Assembly: GCA_016182785.1 (NCBI GenBank)
Contig: JACPFU010000004.1
Coordinates: forward strand, 1-64,000
Direction: 5' to 3'
Length of the DNA stretch: 64,000 nucleotides
Source: Lysobacterales bacterium
GTDB lineage: Bacteria; Pseudomonadota; Gammaproteobacteria; Xanthomonadales; Ahniellaceae
Below the pieces are notes generated by a model. That model was not told the origin of the DNA, did no database searches, and saw only the letters and a program-made list of their open reading frames with translations. Of the stretch, positions 22,149-30,082 are shown in pieces. The number at the start of each line of letters is the position of its first letter. Position 1 is the first letter of the stretch. Both the position numbers and the translations under genes were made by a program.

Positions 22149-23501
22149 TCAGCGGCTGTACTCGCGCTTCAGCAGCTCGAACACGGCACGCACGCCCATC
22201 GCCTCGCCGCCGCGCGGGCGCCCCGGGCGTTCGCTGTCGTTCCAGGCGTAGGTGTCGAGGTGCAGCCAGGGGAGGTTCGGCGGCACGAAGCGCTGCAGGT
22301 ACAGCGCGGCGGTGACCGCACCGGCGTGGCGCGATGGGCCGCTGTTGGCGAGATCGGCGATGCCGGATTCAAGCATCGCCAGGTACGGCTGCCACAGCGG
22401 CATCGGCCACATCGGGTCCTGCACTTCGCGCGCCGTGGCGACCAGGCGTTCGCGCAGCGCATCGTCGTTGCCGAACAGCGCCGGCAGGTCGGGGCCGAGC
22501 GCGATGCGTGCGGCGCCGGTCAGCGTGGCGAAGTCGACGATCAGCTTCGGCTTCCATTCGGCGGCATAGGCGAGCGCGTCGCACAGCACGACGCGGCCTT
22601 CGGCGTCGGTGTTGTCGATCTCGACGCTCAGCCCGCAACGGGTGCGCAGCACTTCGCCGGGGCGATAGGCGTTGGCGCCGATCGCGTTCTCCACCGCCGG
22701 CACCAGCAGGCGCACGCGCAGCGGCAGGCGGCGTTCGAGCAGCAGTTCCGCGAGCGCGATCGCGTGCGCGGCGCCGCCCATGTCCTTCTTCATGTTGCGC
22801 ATGCCGTCGGCGGCCTTGATGTCGAGACCGCCGGTGTCGAAACACACGCCCTTGCCGACGATCGCCACCTCCGGGTGCGCCGGATCTCCGGCCAGCACTT
22901 CGATCAGTCGCGGCGCGCGATGGCTGGCGCGACCGACGGCGTGGATCGCCGGGAAGTTCGCGTCCAGCAGTTCGTCGCCGATCCACTCGCGGTACTGCGC
23001 GCCGTGGCGGGTCGCGATCTCGCGCGCCGCGCTGGCCAGTTCGGCTGGGCCCAGATCCTCGGTCGGGGTGTTGACCAGGTCGCGGACGCGGGTCGTGGCC
23101 GCGGCCAGTGCGGACACCTCGTCGAGGTAGCTGCCGAGCGGCGCCAGCAGGCGCGCCGGTGCGCGCCGTGGCTGCTTGTAGCGGGTGAACTGGTAGCTGC
23201 CGAGCGCGAAGCCGAGCGCGGCGCGCGCGCCGTCGAGCGGCACGCCGCGGTCGCTGAGCGCATAGTCGCCGGGCGGCAGCGTCAGCGGCAGGTGCGCGAG
23301 GGCATAGAGGTCGTTGGCGCCGGAAACGCCGACCAGCACTTCCTGGATGCCACCCTCGGCATCCGGAACCAGACAGTGGCTGGGCGGCTGCGCGCGGAAC
23401 TGCTGCGCGGCGACCCAGCGTCGCGTGCGTTCGCTGGCCTGGGCCAGGTAGCCGTCAAGATCGGCGGGGGTCAGGGCGACGAGGGCAACGGCATCGGACA
23501 T
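22149..23501 (-). CDS. M17 leucyl aminopeptidase family protein
   Basis: The 450-residue protein has the C-terminal metalloprotease domain of the cytosol aminopeptidase family. Key motifs are VGKGVCFDTGGLDIK (metal-binding Lys and Asp), NMKKDMGGAA and the signature NTDAEGRVVLCDAL with catalytic Arg. The N-terminal domain differs from PepA, so this is the shorter 'leucyl aminopeptidase family' type. The ATG at 23501 shares one base with the stop of the upstream HAD gene; a longer in-frame start (23549) would overlap HAD extensively. Confidence 0.92.
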   Translation of the reverse strand: MSDAVALVALTPADLDGYLAQASERTRRWVAAQQFRAQPPSHCLVPDAEGGIQEVLVGVSGANDLYALAHLPLTLPPGDYALSDRGVPLDGARAALGFALGSYQFTRYKQPRRAPARLLAPLGSYLDEVSALAAATTRVRDLVNTPTEDLGPAELASAAREIATRHGAQYREWIGDELLDANFPAIHAVGRASHRAPRLIEVLAGDPAHPEVAIVGKGVCFDTGGLDIKAADGMRNMKKDMGGAAHAIALAELLLERRLPLRVRLLVPAVENAIGANAYRPGEVLRTRCGLSVEIDNTDAEGRVVLCDALAYAAEWKPKLIVDFATLTGAARIALGPDLPALFGNDDALRERLVATAREVQDPMWPMPLWQPYLAMLESGIADLANSGPSRHAGAVTAALYLQRFVPPNLPWLHLDTYAWNDSERPGRPRGGEAMGVRAVFELLKREYSR

Positions 23502-24205
23502 CAGGTGACTCCACGGGGTTCGGGTACATGTGCGTCCAGCCATGCGCACAGCTGGTCCAGGTCGCCGACTTTGAGGTCGGGCGGCGTGGCATGCGGCCAG
23601 GTGCGGCCATCGCGATTCAGCCAGACCGCGAACAGACCGGCGCGCTGCGCGCCGCGCACGTCCAGATCGGGGTCGTCACCGACATGCGCGACCTGCGTCG
23701 GCGCCAGTTCCAGCGCCGCGCACAGGCGCGCGAACACGCGCGGGTCGGGCTTCATCAGGCCGAGGTCGCGCGCCGACAGGCGCTGCTCGAAATGGCGCGC
23801 CAGCCCGATGCGCTCCAGATCGGCATTGCCATTCGAGAGGCTGGCGAGGCGAAAGCGGGCGCCGAGCCGGTGCAGGCTCGGCACCGCGTCGGAATACAGC
23901 GACACCTGGTTGCGTGCTGCATAGAACGTCGCGAATCCATCCTCGACCAGGCGCTCGCGCTCGGCGTGGTCGGCAAACAGCTCGCTCAGGCTGCGTCGCC
24001 GCTGCGCGCCGTAGTCGTGGGCGATCTCGGGATGGCGCGCAGCGACCTCGTCGCGCAATGTGCGCAGGCGCTCGATCAGCCAGTGCGCGGCCAGCTCCGG
24101 CGCGCGCTGCCGCAGCCATTGCTGCAGGCAGTGCTCGGCATGCTGGATGGCCGGGGCGACCGGCCACAGGGTGTCGTCCAGATCGAAGCTCAGCGCGGCG
24201 ATCAC
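23501..24205 (-). CDS. HAD-family hydrolase
   Basis: A 234-residue phosphatase-like protein of the haloacid dehalogenase superfamily. The four motifs are visible: FDLDDTLW (nucleophile D and general acid D) at about 7-14, SLSNGN (motif II), the K of LGLMKPDP (motif III) and HVGDDPDLDVRGAQ (motif IV). The cap is helical (subclass I). The start is GTG 24205, whose bases overlap the TGA of the PstS-like gene (GTGA). The substrate is unknown. Confidence 0.9.
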   Translation of the reverse strand: MIAALSFDLDDTLWPVAPAIQHAEHCLQQWLRQRAPELAAHWLIERLRTLRDEVAARHPEIAHDYGAQRRRSLSELFADHAERERLVEDGFATFYAARNQVSLYSDAVPSLHRLGARFRLASLSNGNADLERIGLARHFEQRLSARDLGLMKPDPRVFARLCAALELAPTQVAHVGDDPDLDVRGAQRAGLFAVWLNRDGRTWPHATPPDLKVGDLDQLCAWLDAHVPEPRGVT

Positions 24206-25134
24206 TGGCCGCTCCCATCGCCCGCCGGCGCGACCGTGGCCGCCGGTTCGCGCAGCAGTTCGAGCAGGCGTTGCTCGCGTACCGCGAAGGTGCGGTTCAG
24301 CAGTCGTGCCTCGCGGATCGGCAGCAGCTTGCGACGCTTCATCCAGCTGGCGTTGGCCGGTGCTTCCAGGAAGCGCACGAAGTGCATCGCCACTTCGCTC
24401 GGGATCAGATCGCCGCGGTGCACGAAGTACAGCGGCGTGGTCAGCAGGTACTCGCCGCTGCGGATGGTCTTCAGCAGCGGCGTCACGCCCTCGATGCGCA
24501 ACGCGCGCAGGCGGAGGTTGGCGTGGGTGTTCGAGAGCGCGCTGACGCCGAGCCCGTTCGGGTCGATCGCGACCGCGGCCTCCAGCTGCTCGGTGTTGAG
24601 GTACCAGCGGGTCGCGGCCACCGGGCGGTGCCCGGCGCCGAACAGCGCGCGGCGCAGGCCATATTCGGCGCCATCGAGCGGGCCGGCCACCGCGTACAGG
24701 TTGATCGGTGCCGCCGGGCCGCCGACCTCGTCCCAGCGCGTGATCTTGCCGAGGTAGATGTCGCGCAACTGGCGCAGGCTCAGGCCCGGCGTCGGGTTGC
24801 CCGGGTGCGCGAGCAGCACCAGCGCTTCCCATGCCACCGGATAGAAGTCGAGCGTGGCCTCGTCCGGCTTCAGCGCGTGCTGGCCGCGGGCGGTGAGCGC
24901 AATCTCGACCTCGCCGCGCGCCACCGCCTCGATCGCGCTCACCGTCGACTGCATCGACAGGCGCACGCGGCGTCGTTCGTTGAGCTGGAACAGGCGCGCG
25001 GCCTCGCTTCCGAACGCGCGCAACGCGACGCTGTCGGCGCGTCCCTCGATCAGGTTCTGGGCACGGGGCGCGCCCCCCGGAATGAACGCGGCGCCAAGCA
25101 GCAGGAACAGCAGCGGAAGGGACAGCGCACGCAT
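24202..25134 (-). CDS. PstS-like periplasmic substrate-binding protein
   Basis: The 310-residue protein has a signal peptide (LPLLFLLLGAAFIPGG) and the fold pattern of phosphate-type periplasmic binding proteins: SMQSTVSAIEAVARGEVEIALTARG in the first lobe and LSLRQLRDIYLGKITRWDEVGG, the typical PstS segment, in the second. No pstCAB permease genes are near, so a sensing or scavenging role rather than classic Pst transport is possible. It is 65 bases downstream of the Do-type protease gene, all reading leftwards. Confidence 0.85.
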   Translation of the reverse strand: MRALSLPLLFLLLGAAFIPGGAPRAQNLIEGRADSVALRAFGSEAARLFQLNERRRVRLSMQSTVSAIEAVARGEVEIALTARGQHALKPDEATLDFYPVAWEALVLLAHPGNPTPGLSLRQLRDIYLGKITRWDEVGGPAAPINLYAVAGPLDGAEYGLRRALFGAGHRPVAATRWYLNTEQLEAAVAIDPNGLGVSALSNTHANLRLRALRIEGVTPLLKTIRSGEYLLTTPLYFVHRGDLIPSEVAMHFVRFLEAPANASWMKRRKLLPIREARLLNRTFAVREQRLLELLREPAATVAPAGDGSGQ

Positions 25135-25199
25135 GCGACCACGGACCGGAAAGCGGCGCGCACCTTAACATGCGCGCCCGTCCGCGGAGTGAAACGCGC

Positions 25200-26558
25200 T
25201 CACTCCACGAGCATGTAGAACGCGCTGCGGCCGCGCACGATGGTGAGCAGCAACTGCGGGTTGCGGCGCTTGGCGATGCGCGCTTCCAGCTCGGCGAGGT
25301 CGCGTACCTCGGCCTGGTTCACCGCGGCGACAAGGTCGTTCGCGCGCAGGCCGTTTGCTTCGGCGCGCGAGCCCGGGGTGACCGCGTGCACCAGCACCCC
25401 GCTCAGGCCCTGCCGACGCAGTTTGTCGGGAAGGTCGCCGAGTTCGGCGCCGGCCAGCCCGGCGTCGAGCTTGCCGCCGTCGAGCTTGCGCAGTTCGGTC
25501 GGCTTCAGCGTGGCCTGCAGCGTGGCGGTAGCGCCGTCGCGCTGGATCGTGATTGCCACGCGCGTGCCGATCGGCAGCAATCCTTCGAGGTTGCCGAGTT
25601 CGCGGCTGGCGTTGACCGCCTTGCCGTTGAGCGCGGTGATCACGTCGCCCTCGCGCAGCCCGGCCGCGGCCGCGGGCGATCCCGGCTGCACGCGCGTGAC
25701 CAGGGCGCCCTGGGTCGACTTCAGTCCGAGCAACGGCGCGATCCCGGCGCTGATGTCCTGGGTGTCGGCGCCGAGCGATCCGCGCTTGACCTCGCCGTAG
25801 GCCAGCAGTTGCCGCATCACCTCGCGCGCCAGCTTGGCCGGGATCGCAAAGCCGATGCCGACGTTGCCGCCCGAGGGCGAGTAGATCGCGGTGTTGATGC
25901 CGACCAGTTCGCCGCGCAGGTTGACCAGCGCGCCGCCGGAATTGCCCGGGTTGATCGAGGCATCGGTCTGGATGAAGTCCTGCACGCCGACGCCGCGCAG
26001 ACCGGAGCGGCCGAGCGCCGAGACAATGCCCGAGGTCACCGACTGGCCGATGCCGAACGGGTTGCCGAGCGCGACCACGAAGTCGCCGACGCGCAGTTGC
26101 TCCGAGTCGGCGAGCGTCAGTGCCGACAGCCGTTCGGCCGGGATCTGCAGCAAGGCCACGTCCGAGTCGGGGTCGCTGCCGATGAACTTGCCCTTCAGCG
26201 TGCGGCCGTCGGCGAGCGTCACCTGGATGTCGTCGGCGCCGTCGATGACGTGGTTGTTGGTGAGCACGTACCCCTTCAGCGCGTCGACGATCACGCCCGA
26301 GCCGAGCGACTGCTGCACGCGCTCGCGCGGCACGCCCGGGCTGTTGAAGAAGTGGCGGAAGAACGGGTCGTCGAAGAACGGATCGCGCACCTTGACGTGG
26401 GTCTGCGAATGGATGTTGACCACCGCCGGCTGCGTGCGCTCGATCATCGGCGCCAGCGTCGGCAGCGGCTGGCCGTCCACTGCCGCCGGCAACTGCGCGA
26501 GTGCGGCAGAGGTTGCGAACAGCAGCGGCAGCGCGCGCAGGATGGGTCGGATGGTCAT
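25200..26558 (-). CDS. degQ: Do-family periplasmic serine endopeptidase (DegP/DegQ/MucD type)
   Basis: The 452-residue protein has a signal peptide cleaved near ALAQ (residue 22), a trypsin-like domain with the triad H103 (LTNNHVIDG), D133 (DSDVALL) and S207 (NPGNSGGAL), and two PDZ domains at about 255-345 and 365-450. These enzymes degrade misfolded envelope proteins. Length and the short loop before His fit DegQ/MucD better than DegP. ATG 26558 is preceded by GGAG on the minus strand. A much longer in-frame reading extends to 29072 antisense to nrdJ but is a high-GC artefact. Confidence 0.94.
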   Translation of the reverse strand: MTIRPILRALPLLFATSAALAQLPAAVDGQPLPTLAPMIERTQPAVVNIHSQTHVKVRDPFFDDPFFRHFFNSPGVPRERVQQSLGSGVIVDALKGYVLTNNHVIDGADDIQVTLADGRTLKGKFIGSDPDSDVALLQIPAERLSALTLADSEQLRVGDFVVALGNPFGIGQSVTSGIVSALGRSGLRGVGVQDFIQTDASINPGNSGGALVNLRGELVGINTAIYSPSGGNVGIGFAIPAKLAREVMRQLLAYGEVKRGSLGADTQDISAGIAPLLGLKSTQGALVTRVQPGSPAAAAGLREGDVITALNGKAVNASRELGNLEGLLPIGTRVAITIQRDGATATLQATLKPTELRKLDGGKLDAGLAGAELGDLPDKLRRQGLSGVLVHAVTPGSRAEANGLRANDLVAAVNQAEVRDLAELEARIAKRRNPQLLLTIVRGRSAFYMLVE

Positions 26559-26720
26559 CGGTGCAGACTCCGGAAGGTGCGGTGGCGAGACCGCGGCAAT
26601 GGGGGTGGTCCTCGGACCATCAAGTGTGCGCGCAGTTTCGTTCGCCGCGTGCCGCGCATCACCGTTTGCGGGGCGCGCTTGTGCCTGCTGCGATGTCGGT
26701 GCCGACCGGCGCCCGGGCGG

Positions 26721-26749
26721 TTGACACTCCGAGACCCGAAGCGTAAGGT
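26721..26749 (+). promoter_or_regulatory. Candidate sigma-70 promoter of nrdJa
   Basis: A perfect TTGACA -35 (26721-26726) is followed after 17 bases by TAAGGT (26744-26749), which keeps the key A2 and T6 of the -10. The predicted transcript would start near 26756 and have a leader of about 220 bases. Confidence 0.5.
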
Positions 26750-26763
26750 GCCGATCCGCTGAG

Positions 26764-26779
26764 TCACAACATCTAGTGG
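26764..26779 (+). promoter_or_regulatory. Candidate NrdR box upstream of nrdJa
   Basis: TCACAACATCTAGTGG matches 13 of 16 positions of the NrdR consensus acaCwAtATaTwGtgt. It lies just downstream of the predicted transcription start, a position suited to repression. NrdR is the ATP/dATP-sensing repressor of ribonucleotide reductase genes and usually binds paired boxes; I find only this one. Confidence 0.55.
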
Positions 26780-26791
26780 TGAGGAACCTCC

Positions 26792-26884
26792 ATGAACCCA
26801 ACCAATTGGGTTTGCCATGAGGTCGAATCCGCAGGTACCGAAGGGTGCCGCGGTCTCGCCACAACTCGCGGAACCCGTTTTTGA
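26792..26884 (+). CDS. Possible 30-codon leader ORF before nrdJa
   Basis: An ATG with GAGG seven bases upstream opens a 30-residue frame starting MNPTNWVCHEVESAG and ending with TGA at 26882-26884, about 95 bases before nrdJa. No similarity is recognised. The hairpin at 26795-26812 lies inside its first codons. It could be a regulatory leader peptide or chance; the only support is the ribosome-binding site and position. Confidence 0.2.
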   Translation: MNPTNWVCHEVESAGTEGCRGLATTRGTRF

Positions 26885-26978
26885 CGAGAAACAATGGGCA
26901 GCCTGGCTGCACCGTTGCGGGCGGATTCCGTGTCGTGGCTGGCGGGGCTGACGAAACCTGTTGGGAGGAAGAACAAGA

Positions 26979-29126
26979 ATGAGCACGGTGCGCCTCGAAG
27001 CGGTGGCCCGCGAGACAGTGGAAATCCCGCTGCAGCCGGCTTCGTTCGACATCTGGGACAAGAAGTACCGCCTGAAGAGCAAGCGCGGCGACGCCGTCGA
27101 TGAAACCATCGACGACACCTACAAGCGCGTGGCGCGCGCACTTGCCGAAACCGAGCAGAGTGCGGACAAGCAGAAGTACTGGTACGAGCGCTTCCTGTGG
27201 GCGTTGCGCCGTGGCGCGATTCCGGCCGGACGCATCACCTCGAACGCCGGCGCGCTCGAGCACAAGCCCTCGACCAGCACGATCAACTGCACCGTGTCCG
27301 GCACCATCACCGACTCGATGGACGGCATCCTCGAACGCGTGCACGAGGCCGGCCTGACCCTGAAGGCAGGGTGCGGCATCGGCTACGAGTTCTCGACGTT
27401 GCGCCCGCGCGGCGCGTTCGTTGCCGGCGCCGGCGCGTACACGTCCGGGCCGATGTCGTTCATGGACATCTACGACAAGATGTGCTTCACCGTGTCCTCG
27501 GCCGGTGGCCGTCGCGGCGCGCAGATGGGCACGTTCGACGTCTCGCATCCGGACGTCAAGGATTTCATCCGCGCCAAGCGCGAAGACGGCCGCCTGCGCC
27601 AGTTCAACCTGAGCCTGCTGATCACCGACGAATTCATGGACGCGGTCGCCGCCGACGGCGACTGGCCGCTGGTGTTCCCGGTGCACGTCAAGGAGAAGGC
27701 CGAAGTCGACCTCGGCGATGCCAGCCAGATCGTCTGGCGCGACTGGCCGCTCAAGGACCAGTACGTCTGCCGCGACGACGGACTGGTCGCGTGCAAGATC
27801 TACGGCCACATCCGCGCGCGCCACCTGTGGGACATGATCATGGTCTCGACGTACGACTACGCCGAGCCCGGGTTCATCCTGATCGACCGCGTCAACGAGA
27901 TGAACAACAACTGGTGGTGCGAGACCATTCGCGCGACCAATCCCTGCGGCGAACAGCCGTTGCCGCCGTACGGTTCGTGCCTGCTCGGTTCGGTCAACCT
28001 GACCAAGTTCGTGCGCGATCCGTTCACCGCGAAGGCGCGCTTCGACTGGGAGGAGTACCGGGAAGTGGTGCGCGTGTTCACGCGCATGCTCGACAACGTG
28101 GTCGAGATCAACGGCCTGCCGCTCGAGCAGCAGCGCCACGAGATCATCAGCAAGCGCCGCCACGGCATGGGCTTTCTCGGCCTCGGCTCGACGCTGACCA
28201 TGCTGCGCATGGGCTATGGCTCGCCGGATTCCTGCAAGTTCACCGAGGACGTGTCGCGCGAGATGGCGCTCGCCGGCTGGGAGGTCGCGGCGAGCCTGGC
28301 CGAGGAGAAGGGCGCGGCCCCGATCATGGAGCAGGACTTCGTCGTCACCGGTGAAATGCTGCGCAAGCGCCCGGAGATGATCCGCGACGGCATCAAGCTT
28401 GGCGACGTGCTCAAGGGCCGCGTGCTGCATGCGAAGTATTCGCGCTACATGCAGCGCGTCGCCTCGGTGGCGCCGGAACTGGTCGCGAAGCTGGCCGAAC
28501 ACGGTGCGCGTTTTACCCACCATAGTTCGATCGCGCCGACCGGCACGATTTCCCTCAGTCTCGCGAATAACGCCAGCAACGGCATCGAACCGAGCTTCGC
28601 GCACCACTACAGCCGCAATGTCATCCGCGAAGGCAAGAAGTCGAAGGAGAAGGTCGAGGTCTATTCCTACGAACTGCTCGCCTACCGCACGCTGATCAAC
28701 CCCCGCGCGATGCCGTTCAGCCAGGACGAGGACGCGAAGCTGCCCGACTACTTCGTCTCCGCCGACGACATCACGCCGAAGGCGCACGTCGACATCCAGG
28801 CGGCGTCGCAGATCTGGGTCGACTCGTCGATCAGCAAGACCGCGAACGTGCCGACCGACTACGCGTACGAGGACTTCAAGGACATCTACCGCTACGCCTA
28901 CGAGAAGGGCTTGAAGGGATGCACGACTTTCCGCTTCAATCCCGCCGCGTTCCAGGGCGTGCTGGTGAAAGAGCAGGACCTGGAGAACACGATCTATCGC
29001 TTCGAGCTTGAAGACGGCAGCGTGGTCGAGGCGAAGGGCAACGAGGAGATCGAGTACGACGGCGAGATCCACTCCGCGGCCAATTTGTTCGATGCGCTGA
29101 AAGAGGGCTACTACGGGAAATTCTGA
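26979..29126 (+). CDS. nrdJa: Adenosylcobalamin-dependent ribonucleotide reductase, catalytic part (NrdJa)
   Basis: This class II ribonucleotide reductase makes deoxynucleotides with an adenosylcobalamin radical, independent of oxygen. The 715-residue protein has the redox Cys C104 (STINCTVSG) and the active-site N321-P-C323-G-E325 (NPCGEQPLPP), plus SIAPTGTISL and the KTANVP loop in the nucleotide-binding part. It stops before the C-terminal Cys-rich swinging arm, which is encoded separately by nrdJb 956 bases downstream, the same split known from Pseudomonas aeruginosa. The start is ATG 26979, eight bases after GGGAGGAA. Confidence 0.95.
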   Translation: MSTVRLEAVARETVEIPLQPASFDIWDKKYRLKSKRGDAVDETIDDTYKRVARALAETEQSADKQKYWYERFLWALRRGAIPAGRITSNAGALEHKPSTSTINCTVSGTITDSMDGILERVHEAGLTLKAGCGIGYEFSTLRPRGAFVAGAGAYTSGPMSFMDIYDKMCFTVSSAGGRRGAQMGTFDVSHPDVKDFIRAKREDGRLRQFNLSLLITDEFMDAVAADGDWPLVFPVHVKEKAEVDLGDASQIVWRDWPLKDQYVCRDDGLVACKIYGHIRARHLWDMIMVSTYDYAEPGFILIDRVNEMNNNWWCETIRATNPCGEQPLPPYGSCLLGSVNLTKFVRDPFTAKARFDWEEYREVVRVFTRMLDNVVEINGLPLEQQRHEIISKRRHGMGFLGLGSTLTMLRMGYGSPDSCKFTEDVSREMALAGWEVAASLAEEKGAAPIMEQDFVVTGEMLRKRPEMIRDGIKLGDVLKGRVLHAKYSRYMQRVASVAPELVAKLAEHGARFTHHSSIAPTGTISLSLANNASNGIEPSFAHHYSRNVIREGKKSKEKVEVYSYELLAYRTLINPRAMPFSQDEDAKLPDYFVSADDITPKAHVDIQAASQIWVDSSISKTANVPTDYAYEDFKDIYRYAYEKGLKGCTTFRFNPAAFQGVLVKEQDLENTIYRFELEDGSVVEAKGNEEIEYDGEIHSAANLFDALKEGYYGKF

Positions 29127-29155
29127 TCGACGCGCGTCCGAATCCTCGCGGATGT

Positions 29156-29169
29156 TGCGTTAGATCAAG
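29156..29169 (+). promoter_or_regulatory. Candidate FNR/Anr-type box upstream of the H1-like gene
   Basis: TTGCG-TTAG-ATCAA matches the CRP/FNR-family oxygen-sensor consensus TTGAT-N4-ATCAA at 8 of 10 positions, with a perfect right half. It sits about 175 bases before the H1-like start and 30 bases after nrdJa. Anaerobic control would make sense beside an oxygen-independent reductase, but a single site is weak evidence. Confidence 0.35.
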
Positions 29170-29342
29170 GAGTGCGTCGGGGGAAACTCCGACGATGCGG
29201 CGGGCCACGGATGGCGCGTTCGGCCGATCGTGGAGACATGATCGGCCTTCGGCCGTCCGGGCAACCGGCGGTTGCGGTGGCGGGAACGGATGTCGACCAC
29301 TGACCACAACAAAACTACTGAAGCAGCCGGAGGGTTTATCCC

Positions 29343-29789
29343 ATGAGCAATGATTCGATGATGTCCAATGTGGCCGAAGCCGTGGCCGAAGTGAAAGCCG
29401 CCGTGGCCGACAAGGCCAGCGATGCGATGGCCGGTGCCAAGAAGGTCGTAGCCAAGGCCAAGAAGGCCGTGGTCAAGGCCGAGAAGGCGGTCGTGAAGAA
29501 GGCCGGCGCCGCGAAGAAGGCGGTGAAGAAGGTCGTCGCGAAGGCGAAGAAGGCCGCCGCACCGAAGAAGGCCGCGAAGAAGGCCGCCAAGCCTGCAGCC
29601 AAGAAGGCGGCGCCGAAGAAGGCCGCCAAGCCCGCAGCCAAGAAGGCCGCGAAGAAAGCTGCGCCGAAGAAGGCTGCCAAGCCCGCGGCGAAGAAGGCTG
29701 TGAAGAAGGCAGTGAAGAAGGCGGTGAAGAAAGTGGCGAAGAAGGCAGCCCCGAAGAAGGCCGCCAAGAAAGCCGCGAAGAAGAAGTAA
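29343..29789 (+). CDS. Histone H1-like lysine/alanine-rich DNA-binding protein
   Basis: The 148-residue protein has a short N-terminal part (SNDSMMSNVAEAVAEVKAAVADKAS) and then about 110 residues of near-uniform KKA/PKKAAKPAAKK repeats, the eukaryotic-H1-tail-like composition known from AlgP of Pseudomonas and the Bordetella histone homologue. It should bind DNA non-specifically through its charge and compact the nucleoid or act as a global regulator. A good GGAGGG precedes the ATG. It sits between the two halves of the split ribonucleotide reductase. The repeats are prone to length variation between strains. Confidence 0.9.
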   Translation: MSNDSMMSNVAEAVAEVKAAVADKASDAMAGAKKVVAKAKKAVVKAEKAVVKKAGAAKKAVKKVVAKAKKAAAPKKAAKKAAKPAAKKAAPKKAAKPAAKKAAKKAAPKKAAKPAAKKAVKKAVKKAVKKVAKKAAPKKAAKKAAKKK

Positions 29790-29795
29790 GCAACG

Positions 29796-29822
29796 CGGGC
29801 AAGCCTGCTTGCCCGTCGTTCT
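29796..29822 (+). terminator. Hairpin after the H1-like gene
   Basis: CGGGCAAG-CCTG-CTTGCCCG is a perfect 8-bp stem six bases after the stop, followed by TCGTTCT. The T tract is short, so termination may be partial. Confidence 0.6.
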
Positions 29823-30082
29823 GGCGGCCCGACGCGCGTCTCCTTGACGCGATGTCGTTGACGGGCCGAGGTCTCGCACACGCCGGGTCAGCGTGTGTTT
29901 GAGGCGCGTCCACCGGCTCCCGCGCCTGCGCGGAACCGGCACGGACATCCTCCTGCGCATGACCATGCGCAGGAGCCTCCTTCCCCAGACGCCGCGCGCT
30001 GTTGCGCGCGGCGTCGGCGCCTGCAGGCGTCGATCACAACCACACTACGGGCGCGGCGACGCGCCGGAGCGGGACCGGAACC
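29823..30082 (+). other. Hairpin-rich leader of nrdJb
   Basis: About 260 bases without a gene contain three more strong stem-loops: CACACGC/GCGTGTG (29877-29897, followed by TTT), an 11-bp perfect stem CTCCTGCGCAT/ATGCGCAGGAG with loop GACC (29950-29975), and a 12-bp perfect stem GACGCCGCGCGC/GCGCGCGGCGTC with loop TGTT (29988-30015). None is followed by a clear T run. They may stabilise a processed transcript end or control read-through into nrdJb. Confidence 0.5.

Larger units (their letters stand above)
26559..26978 (+). other. Intergenic control region between degQ and nrdJa
   Basis: About 420 bases hold no established gene. Reading towards nrdJa there is a promoter candidate (26721-26749), a candidate NrdR box (26764-26779), a hairpin (AACCCAA pairing with TTGGGTT, 26795-26812) framed by two CATG tetramers, a 30-codon leader ORF (26792-26884) and the nrdJa Shine-Dalgarno. 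I looked for a cobalamin riboswitch because NrdJ needs B12 but see no convincing B12-box. Confidence 0.6.

Noticed and set aside
26559..26978. Cobalamin riboswitch before nrdJa
   Set aside because: Expected by function, but no GCCACTG-type B12 box or matching core could be found on reading the interval; a covariance-model search would be decisive.
26559..29072. Open frame antisense to nrdJa, continuous with the degQ gene (1290 codons)
   Set aside because: The frame is open only because of high GC bias opposite a real gene; the degQ signal peptide starts at 26558 and the upstream residues match no family.
29343..29789. Repeats of the H1-like gene as a CRISPR or tandem repeat array
   Set aside because: The periodicity comes from AAG-AAG-GCC codons of a lysine/alanine-rich protein in one open frame with a ribosome-binding site.
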